Origin: Betaproteobacteria bacterium
GTDB lineage: Bacteria; Pseudomonadota; Gammaproteobacteria; Burkholderiales; SG8-39
Assembly (NCBI GenBank): GCA_016867955.1
Contig: VGIE01000148.1
Span: 1 to 6,184 of the forward strand
Length of the DNA stretch: 6,184 nt
Direction of reading: 5' to 3'
The position numbers and the translations under genes were made by a program. Of this stretch, positions 1 through 4,472 are shown one piece after another (the first letter of the stretch is position 1; every line of letters begins with the position of its first letter). The notes below the pieces were generated by a model. It saw only the letters and a program-made list of their open reading frames with translations, was not told the origin of the DNA and did not search any database.

Positions 1-267
1 GCGGCGTTGCGGCACGCCATCGCCGGCAGTGAAGTTCGTTGCGTCCAACGCGACCGCGACAGGTATGGCCGCATCGTCGCCGTCTGCGTCGCCGGTGGCG
101 TGCAGTTGAACCGACACATGGTGCGCGAGGGCTGGGCGGTGGCGCTCCCGCAATATTCGCGCGACTACGTGGCCGACGAGGAAACGGCCCGACGCGACCG
201 GCGCGGGCTGTGGGCGGGAAAGTTCGACCGGCCGGAAGAATGGCGCCGCGAGCACAGGCGGCGATAG
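1..267 (+). CDS. Thermonuclease (SNase-like) family protein, C-terminal part
   Basis: This is the C-terminal 88 codons of a staphylococcal-nuclease-fold protein, ending at TAG 265-267. The frame is open to the left edge, so the true start lies outside the window; the TTG at position 7 is inside the domain and is not a credible start. The motif DRDRYGRIVAVC (visible residues 18-29) matches the family segment carrying the catalytic arginine equivalent to Arg87 of S. aureus nuclease. It is followed by the typical LNRHMVREGWA helix and the YSRDYVADEETAR and GLWAG segments that close the domain. The other active-site residues (Arg35 and Glu43 equivalents) would lie in the missing N-terminal part. 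Family members hydrolyse DNA or RNA with calcium and are often exported, but a signal peptide cannot be checked here. The gene converges on the HNH gene with no bases between the two stop codons. Confidence 0.88.
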   Translation, partial: AALRHAIAGSEVRCVQRDRDRYGRIVAVCVAGGVQLNRHMVREGWAVALPQYSRDYVADEETARRDRRGLWAGKFDRPEEWRREHRRR

Positions 268-1140
268 TTAGCCCTTGAACACGTTCTCGCGGTGATATCG
301 GAGAAACTTGGGGTGCGGCTTGAACCTGCTGTCTGTCGGCGGCAGCAAGTGGCGTTCTGGATTTATCAGTCTAAGGGCATCGTCTGGAACTCGGCCTTTC
401 GCGACCAGGATACCCCCGTTGTCATCGGCGCTAATCAGCCCACGGTCGAACATCCAGTGCAGGGTCCGGCTGAGCGCCATGCCATTGCGCGGTGAATCAG
501 GGCCATCGTATTCGACCGGCCGGATGTGAGCGGCCTCTACTTCCGCTCGACCAAGTCCGTTGGTGATCCGTAGCCCAGTGATGGCGCACTGACCCTGGTA
601 GGCCACTTGCACGATCTGCCGTGCGAAGGCGGCGTCCCGTAACGGGCGAGACGACAACCGCTGCACAATCTGGCGTGGCTCAGCTTCGGGCGGTTCATCA
701 ACAAGCGATGGCGGAGTTAGGCCGGGTGTGTCGGCCCGCGCAGCGAGTATCGACGCAAGGCCAAAGCGAACAATTCGCTCGAACTCGGCATCGTCGATGC
801 GACGCACGGCGCTGCGGAACACGCCAGGGCTTGCTGCGCCGAAATAGCCCGCATCGTCGCGGTAGGACACCGGGTTCGGAAACTCTAGGTAGTCGCGGAC
901 ATAGGCGTAGAAGTGGTCCACCCGCTCAACATCGGGCACAACCGACGTTACGCGAGCCATGGCGAAGTAGCACCGCGCCGTCGCTGAGCGCCGCTGACGA
1001 TCACCCGGCTCGTAATACAGTATCCAGTCGCCTTGCGCGGCCTGGACGCGGCTGAGGTACTGTTTTGGAAAGTGATAGCGCTCCTCCGGCACGTCGTCGT
1101 AGATCGACGCGGGCGAGTAGGTGAAGACGGCTTTCGCCAT
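268..1140 (-). CDS. HNH endonuclease with a possible PUA/EVE-like N-terminal domain
   Basis: A 290-residue protein starting at ATG 1138-1140. An in-frame GTG at 1150-1152 would add four residues, but the ATG sits at the natural MAKAVFTYSP beginning. The C-terminal half is an HNH nuclease of the HNH_2 type: CAITG around residue 185, EAAHI with the first His near 205, Asn in RNGMALS near 219, His in LHWMFDRG near 228. A conserved-looking tail ends in KFLRYHRENVFKG. HNH domains cut DNA using one divalent metal. The N-terminal half (about 1-95: SIYDDVPEERYHFPKQYL, then GDWILYYEP, then a YFAMARV strand) looks like a small beta-barrel of the PUA/EVE kind by residue pattern only; that is inference. 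Proteins joining such readers to HNH are known modification-dependent (type IV) restriction enzymes. No methyltransferase partner is adjacent. It may instead be a generic HNH protein of unknown target. The Shine-Dalgarno sequence is weak. Confidence 0.87.
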   Translation of the reverse strand: MAKAVFTYSPASIYDDVPEERYHFPKQYLSRVQAAQGDWILYYEPGDRQRRSATARCYFAMARVTSVVPDVERVDHFYAYVRDYLEFPNPVSYRDDAGYFGAASPGVFRSAVRRIDDAEFERIVRFGLASILAARADTPGLTPPSLVDEPPEAEPRQIVQRLSSRPLRDAAFARQIVQVAYQGQCAITGLRITNGLGRAEVEAAHIRPVEYDGPDSPRNGMALSRTLHWMFDRGLISADDNGGILVAKGRVPDDALRLINPERHLLPPTDSRFKPHPKFLRYHRENVFKG

Positions 1141-1167
1141 GAACCACCGCACAGATTGAGCGCGACC

Positions 1168-1365
1168 ATGATCTCAGAAATCGACGTCTGGCGCACGGCC
1201 CACCTGCTGATAAAGCAGCACGGCGAGGACGCGGCGGTGCAAGCAGCCTTTCGGGCGGATGCCCTGTTCGCCAAGGGTGACCTCGACGGCTACTCGGTCT
1301 GGAAGCGCGTCGTGGCCGCCATCAACAACCTTCAGAGCGACAAGCCGACCGGCTCAACGCACTGA
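1168..1365 (+). CDS. Small conserved protein of unknown function (65 aa)
   Basis: A 65-residue soluble protein beginning MISEIDVWRTAHLLIKQHG and ending TGA... at the stop before 1366. Its pattern is short helix (IWR/AHLLIKQHG), an alanine-rich amphipathic helix (EDAAVQAAFRADALFAKGD), then a helix with a central Trp (GYSVWKRVVAAINNLQ). I recognise this layout from small uncharacterised alphaproteobacterial proteins, including those called DUF6961-like, but I cannot assign a family firmly or give a function. There is no signal peptide, membrane segment or metal-binding cluster. The ATG at 1168 was chosen because similarity begins there; in-frame sequence upstream runs antisense through the HNH gene. 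The ribosome binding site is poor. The start lies 27 bases from the divergently read HNH start, so promoters for the two genes must overlap the opposite coding regions. Confidence 0.7.
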   Translation: MISEIDVWRTAHLLIKQHGEDAAVQAAFRADALFAKGDLDGYSVWKRVVAAINNLQSDKPTGSTH

Positions 1366-1500
1366 GCCCACATCCGCCGGCTTCACCAAGCCGCCAACCA
1401 ATGCGCCCCGCCTCGCCATGATCCGCGTCATGTTCCGGCGCCTAGCCAGGCCAAAACCTTGCTCCTGAATCGCTACTTTCCGGACGGCTCTTGGATGTCG
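1366..1500. other. Intergenic gap, nothing assigned
   Basis: This 135-base gap lies between the tails of two convergent genes. A five-base inverted repeat CATGA/TCATG (1417-1432, six-base loop) is the only structure seen. It lacks a T-tract and is too short to call a terminator. Confidence 0.5.
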
Positions 1501-2235
1501 TCATTCGCACCACACTTCGCAGACTTCTTTCCTATCCACATTTAGTAGAGTGGCTGATGCGCATACTCCGAGGGCACTGCCCTTAAGAAATATTACTTCC
1601 TCGCCTTCATCCCATCCTAGACAATACGTCTTTGCTTTGTATTTCTCTCCGTTGATGATAAATAATTCATCGTTGTTAGCAAGCTCAATTAAATAGCCTT
1701 GACGGGCTCTGCCAGGCGGACCTCTGTTACCGCGAAGCGGAGCAGCCGCCGGAGCTTGAGCAGTTGGCGGTATTGTCATATCGGCCAGTGCCGTACTCTC
1801 TCGAATGACGCAGGAACGATAGAGAGTGGGGCCAAGGTTTCTGGGACAAGACTGGGCTAACCAAATCTTTTGCTCCGGCGTCAGCTTTGACAGATTTGGA
1901 AAGCCCGACTCTACTGTAGCTTTCTCTCTGCGCATGCAGCTTATTGTGAGACTTGGGCCTAGTGAGGGGGAACAACTGGAGCGAATCCAAGACTGGTTTT
2001 CGGCACTGAGATTAGAGATATCGGGTATGCCCGATCGCAGAGCTGCAGCGTCCCTGAGGATACAACTAGACCAAAGCGATGGCCCAAGGGAGCGCGGGCA
2101 GGATTGGTTAACCCACTTCTGGCCATCCGCAGACAGAGATGCAAGCGCCTCTTGTGGAGTTTCTGCGCTCGCCTCAACGCAAATAAGTACGAGGGCCGCA
2201 GCAAGCGCGAACCGAATCAAACCGAAACGGTCCAT
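1501..2235 (-). CDS. Exported cysteine-rich protein with three 42-residue repeats
   Basis: A 244-residue protein of unknown function. The start at ATG 2233-2235 gives a good Sec signal peptide: Arg in the n-region, hydrophobic stretch FALAAALVLICV, and ASA|E cleavage after residue 24. A GTG 33 bases upstream would bury the signal. Residues 34-152 are three repeats with an exact 42-residue period, each starting LS/LT, then W(V/I/L), SC(P/S)..LGP.L...C and .RE/RD; the cysteine pairs are at about 46/58, 88/100 and 130/142. A Pro/Ala/Gly/Arg linker (about 153-178) leads to a C-terminal domain with four cysteines (about 205, 225, 239, 243) ending CEVWCE. The even cysteine number suggests disulphides in the periplasm or outside. 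C19 is preceded by Ile, so it is not a lipoprotein. GC is well below the neighbours (20 of 60 bases in 1621-1680), suggesting acquisition. Neither neighbour hints at its job. Confidence 0.82.
   Translation of the reverse strand: MDRFGLIRFALAAALVLICVEASAETPQEALASLSADGQKWVNQSCPRSLGPSLWSSCILRDAAALRSGIPDISNLSAENQSWIRSSCSPSLGPSLTISCMRREKATVESGFPNLSKLTPEQKIWLAQSCPRNLGPTLYRSCVIRESTALADMTIPPTAQAPAAAPLRGNRGPPGRARQGYLIELANNDELFIINGEKYKAKTYCLGWDEGEEVIFLKGSALGVCASATLLNVDRKEVCEVWCE
1780..2136 (-). repeat. Three in-frame tandem repeats, 126-base period
   Basis: The coding units are 2136-2011, 2010-1885 and 1884-1780 (the last is shortened). Each encodes one copy of the SCP..LGP.L...C unit. Spacing is exactly 42 codons with no indels. 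The copies differ at many positions in protein and DNA, so this is an old internal duplication rather than a recent expansion. Confidence 0.8.
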
Positions 2236-2335
2236 GACGGTTTCGTCGTCCAGCAAACCAGTATCCACCCGATGAGTGGCTTGCTGAGCTGAAATTGCCG
2301 CAATGGGCGGCCGTAAGCAAGGCCGGACGTCGCCG

Positions 2336-2560
2336 CCTCGTCACGACCGGGGCGAGCACGTGCTGCCAGCCGTCGGCGCTGTGGACATGGCCGGGACGAA
2401 GCTCACAGCGTTTGAGATCACCGAACTGGTTGAACAGGAACAGCGGGTGGTAGCAGGTGCAGGCGAAGTGGCCGTTGTACGCGGTGCCTTTCTGCTCGCC
2501 GTAGGTCGGGCTGACGCTTGAGTCCATGTCGAGCACGATGCTTCGCGGTGGGCGGGCCAC
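2336..2560 (-). pseudogene. IS1380-family transposase, internal fragment
   Basis: About 75 codons match the start of the catalytic domain of IS1380-family DDE transposases: IVLDMDSSVSPTYGEQKG, then AYNGHF.CTCYHPLFLFNQFGDL, then LRPGHVHSADGW. The first catalytic aspartate is in LDMDSS; the later Asp and Glu of the triad are absent. A TAG lies in frame directly upstream (2561-2563). The family's usual N-terminal region is missing, and similarity stops after about VVTR, where the frame runs into unrelated arginine-rich sequence. A full transposase is around 440-460 residues, so this is a dead scrap. No terminal inverted repeats or target duplications were found beside it. It lies directly before the decayed flavoprotein gene and marks past insertion and rearrangement here. 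Confidence 0.88.
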
Positions 2561-2588
2561 CTAGGCCGATCCCGGGCACCGGCGCTAC

Positions 2589-2600
2589 ACTGGCGCCAGT
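2589..2600. promoter_or_regulatory. 12-base perfect palindrome before the flavoprotein pseudogene
   Basis: ACTGGCGCCAGT is a perfect palindrome ending nine bases before the ATG at 2610. The position would suit an operator or leader element of that gene. A 12-base palindrome is expected about once or twice by chance in a window of this size, so the call rests mainly on location. Confidence 0.2.
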
Positions 2601-2609
2601 TGGACTCGC

Positions 2610-3095
2610 ATGCGACTGAAGGGACCTTGGCCGAACGAGCGAGTTGCTGCCTATTTGGACGAAGCGGTGATCCCGATGCGGCTGGCCGTTGCTTCTGCGT
2701 CGGGCGCCCCGCTGGTGCTGTCGCTGTGGTTCTTCTGGTGAGAGCAAGCGATCTGGTGCGCGACGAAGAGTGAGGCGCGAGTGCTGGCGCTGTTGCGCCG
2801 GCACCCGGCGCGCGGCTTGGAGATCGCGGCGGACAGCCCACACTACCGGGGCGTTCGCGGGCAAGGGGTCGCCGGCGTGGCCGAGGCGGAGGGAGCCGCC
2901 CTGCTCAACCGTCTGCTCGATCGCTAAGGCGTGGCGCCGCAGAGCCGACTGGCTCGCAGGCTCACAAGGCACCCCGAGCGCGAGGTGGCTATTCGGATCG
3001 AGCCGACTTGGATCGTGAGCTGGGATTATTCGGCCCGCATGTCCGATGCGTTCCACGCTGCCGTCGCCGACCCGGCCACCCGGGCTTCAAAATGA
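2610..3095 (+). pseudogene. Pyridoxamine 5'-phosphate oxidase-like flavoprotein, two nonsense codons
   Basis: Read in one frame from ATG 2610 to TGA 3093-3095, this gives about 161 codons, the usual length of PNPOx-like FMN-binding split-barrel proteins. Recognisable segments are YLDEAVIPMRLA, then APLVLSLWF, then AIWCATKSEARVLALL, then HYRGVRGQGVAGV, then EVAIRIEPTWIVSWDYSARM near the end. Two in-frame stops interrupt it: TGA at 2739-2741 right after SLWFFW, and TAA at 2925-2927 right after LLDR. Both fall where family members have an ordinary residue, consistent with single-base changes; no frameshift is needed. Family members bind FMN, F420 or haem and reduce varied substrates; the intact gene's substrate is unknown. 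The Shine-Dalgarno is weak (GGA 2602-2604). It follows the transposase fragment, and its 3' end touches an antitoxin relic. Sequencing error is an alternative for either stop, but two such errors are unlikely. Confidence 0.8.
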
Positions 3096-3133
3096 TGGCG
3101 GTGGCGGAGTTCGAGCAGCTGAAAGCGGGGGAT
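3086..3133 (+). pseudogene. Phd/YefM-type antitoxin gene, 3' remnant
   Basis: About 16 codons read FKMMAVAEFEQLKAGD, matching the C-terminal beta-strand and helix of Phd/YefM antitoxins. Positions 3095-3133 agree with 4391-4429 of the intact antitoxin gene in this window at 30 of 39 bases, in the same orientation. The DNA-binding N-terminal part is missing; the upstream sequence belongs to the flavoprotein pseudogene, whose stop codon it overlaps. No toxin follows. The match is short, so convergence by chance is possible but not likely. Confidence 0.55.
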
Positions 3134-3183
3134 CACCGGGGAGAACCATCGGTCGGTTCGCCCATCGGGACGGAGCACTCGGT

Positions 3184-4014
3184 TCAGCCGGGCCGCACGC
3201 CGCTGCCGATGATCGCCGGCATAGGCACGATGAAATTGCCGGCAGGCCCGCGGAAACGGGTCAGATAGTCGGCGATGTAGGCGTGCACGGCGGTTGTCGC
3301 GTCGGCCGACTGCGCGGCGAGCACGGCCCGGGCGCGCACGGTCCCGGTAAGGATGGCCTCGACGTAGCGATCGGCATCCGCGACGTGCCAGGTCTGGAGG
3401 AAGGAATGCGCCTCGACGTCAGCGAATCCGGCCTCCGCCAGCGCCGCCCGCATCCGCTCGGCCGATCCGAACTGGAAGAAATCGGGCCCGTGCGGCAGGG
3501 CCACGTTCATGCTGCCGCGCGCACGCACCGCCTCATAGACCAGGCTGAAGCCGACGCCCGCGGCGTCCCAGACGCTGACCGCCGCCCGGCCGCCCGGGCG
3601 CAGCACGCGCAGCATCTCGCGCAACGCGACGCCCGGCTCCGGCAGATGCATGAGGCCGTAGCCGCAGAGCACGGCATCGAAGCTGGCCTCGGTGAATGGC
3701 AAGGCTTGCGCATCGCCCTGCTGAAATCGGCCGGTGGGCACCAGGGCACGGGCGAGTTCGACAGCTTCGGTGGAGAAATCCAGTCCGACCGTCGCTGCGC
3801 CGCGTTCCAACGCCCCGGCCGCCAGCATGCCCGGACCACAGCAGACATCCAGCACGCGCATCTCTGGCGCCAGGCGCGCCGCATCCAGCATGGGCCGCAC
3901 GGTTTGGCGGGCCACGACGCCGAATGCCCGATCATAGCCGCCGATATTGCTTTCCCACCCCGACAACTCGAAAGCGGCGAATTGTTCCGGTTCCCGGGAG
4001 CGCTCGATGGTCAT
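3184..4014 (-). CDS. Class I SAM-dependent methyltransferase
   Basis: A 276-residue complete protein with a Rossmann-type methyltransferase core. Motif I is VLDVCCGPG (residues 54-62), which binds the methionine part of SAM. The acidic end of strand 2 is GLDFS (77-81), motif II is GDAQALPF (100-107), followed by SFDAVLCGYGLMHL (111-124) and LRPGG (138-142). The order and spacing fit the UbiE/Methyltransf_11 group acting on small molecules. The C-terminal 130 residues, which would set the substrate, give no clear clue. The ATG at 4012-4014 has a good Shine-Dalgarno (GAGGGA, 4024-4029) eight to ten bases upstream. It is divergent from the antitoxin-helicase pair and stands alone as a transcription unit. 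It is not a DNA methyltransferase: no DPPY or PC catalytic motif is present, so it does not supply a modification activity to the HNH nuclease. Confidence 0.92.
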   Translation of the reverse strand: MTIERSREPEQFAAFELSGWESNIGGYDRAFGVVARQTVRPMLDAARLAPEMRVLDVCCGPGMLAAGALERGAATVGLDFSTEAVELARALVPTGRFQQGDAQALPFTEASFDAVLCGYGLMHLPEPGVALREMLRVLRPGGRAAVSVWDAAGVGFSLVYEAVRARGSMNVALPHGPDFFQFGSAERMRAALAEAGFADVEAHSFLQTWHVADADRYVEAILTGTVRARAVLAAQSADATTAVHAYIADYLTRFRGPAGNFIVPMPAIIGSGVRPG

Positions 4015-4077
4015 GGTCGTTTGTCCCTCGAATGTGCGTGCGGAGCCGGCGGGAATGAGCAGTCGGTTCGTCCACGT

Positions 4078-4095
4078 ATTGTAACCGGAGTCAAT
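4078..4095. promoter_or_regulatory. Imperfect dyad overlapping the methyltransferase -10 box
   Basis: ATTGTAACCGGAGTCAAT has two nine-base arms matching at six of nine positions around a CC|GG centre. It covers the proposed -10 element, as expected for a TetR-like repressor operator. No regulator gene is present in the window. Confidence 0.35.
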
Positions 4096-4108
4096 CCGGC
4101 CGGGCCAA
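4078..4108 (-). promoter_or_regulatory. Candidate promoter of the methyltransferase gene
   Basis: On the minus strand TACAAT (4078-4083) is close to the -10 consensus, and TTGGCC (4103-4108) could be a -35 box. The spacer is 19 bases, longer than the usual 17, so the promoter may be weak or activator-dependent. Transcription would begin about 57 bases before the ATG. Confidence 0.35.
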
Positions 4109-4232
4109 GCGGGTCCTTCCGGGCGGAAATCCCATGCGGTAGGGCAAGGCGCGGCGTTTCGCTAGCGTCAGGGCGCTTTTTCTGGGGTACCGGCGCGGCC
4201 GTTACCGTCCTCCCTGCCGCAGCCGTTTCATA

Positions 4233-4251
4233 TTCGGCCGTAATGGCCAAA
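4233..4251. promoter_or_regulatory. Inverted repeat upstream of the antitoxin gene
   Basis: TTCGGCC, a five-base GTAAT spacer, then GGCCAAA form seven-base arms with one mismatch, ending 28 bases before the antitoxin ATG. Phd/YefM proteins repress their own promoters by binding palindromes at this distance, so it is a candidate autoregulatory site. No convincing -35/-10 pair was recognised beside it. Confidence 0.3.
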
Positions 4252-4279
4252 ACTACCTGCTGGCAATCTAGGGAACCGC

Positions 4280-4465
4280 ATGGAGACCCTCACGGCAAAG
4301 GACGCTAAGTACGGCTTTGGCCGGCTGATCGACCTTGCCCGCGCCGAGCCGGTGGCGGTCGCCAAGCAGGGGCGACCGGTTGTGATGGTGATGGCGATTG
4401 AGGAGTTCGAACGGTTGAAGGCGTTGGATAGGCCGGGGCCCAAGAAAGAACGGAGAGGAGATTGA
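4280..4465 (+). CDS. Phd/YefM-type antitoxin, orphan
   Basis: A 61-residue protein with the Phd/YefM layout. An N-terminal DNA-binding and dimerisation part (METLTAKDAKYGFGRLIDLARAEP) is followed by the strand-turn-strand VAVAKQGRPVVMVMAIEEFERLKAL. It is shorter than typical members (about 75-90 residues): the charged tail PGPKKERRGD replaces the long C-terminal helix that normally wraps the toxin. The ATG has a good Shine-Dalgarno (AGGGA, 4270-4274, five bases away). Such proteins neutralise RelE/Doc/ParE-type toxins and repress their operon. Here no toxin follows; the next gene, seven bases on, is a UvrD-type helicase. It may therefore be a solitary repressor of the helicase gene, or the toxin was lost and the short tail reflects this. 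A related 3' remnant lies at 3086-3133. Confidence 0.82.
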   Translation: METLTAKDAKYGFGRLIDLARAEPVAVAKQGRPVVMVMAIEEFERLKALDRPGPKKERRGD

Positions 4466-4472
4466 AGCGCCT

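Noticed and set aside
1150..1152. GTG as the start of the HNH gene
   Set aside because: It adds only MRWF before the natural MAKAVFTYSP start, and no ribosome binding site lies upstream of it.
1417..1432. Inverted repeat CATGA/TCATG as a terminator between convergent genes
   Set aside because: The stem has five pairs and no T-tract on either strand; this is within chance expectation.
2177..2188. Lipoprotein signal in the cysteine-repeat protein
   Set aside because: The residue before Cys19 is Ile, not Gly, Ala or Ser, and a standard ASA cleavage site follows five residues later.
2739..2741. TGA read as selenocysteine in the flavoprotein gene
   Set aside because: A second stop (TAA) follows downstream, no SECIS-like hairpin was seen directly after the TGA, and the family does not use selenocysteine at that position.
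2418..3056. A 212-codon minus-strand frame across the transposase and flavoprotein relics
   Set aside because: It is antisense to the flavoprotein pseudogene and out of frame with the transposase fragment; the product matches neither.
4164..4181. Hairpin AGCG/CGCT followed by a T-run as a terminator
   Set aside because: The stem is only four base pairs with a six-base loop, and no gene ends just upstream; it lies in the divergent region between two starts.
3046..4308. A 420-codon plus-strand frame opposite the methyltransferase
   Set aside because: It is the GC-driven antisense shadow of the methyltransferase, whose motifs I, II and III are unambiguous. The plus-strand product is rich in Arg, Gly and His and has no recognisable domain.
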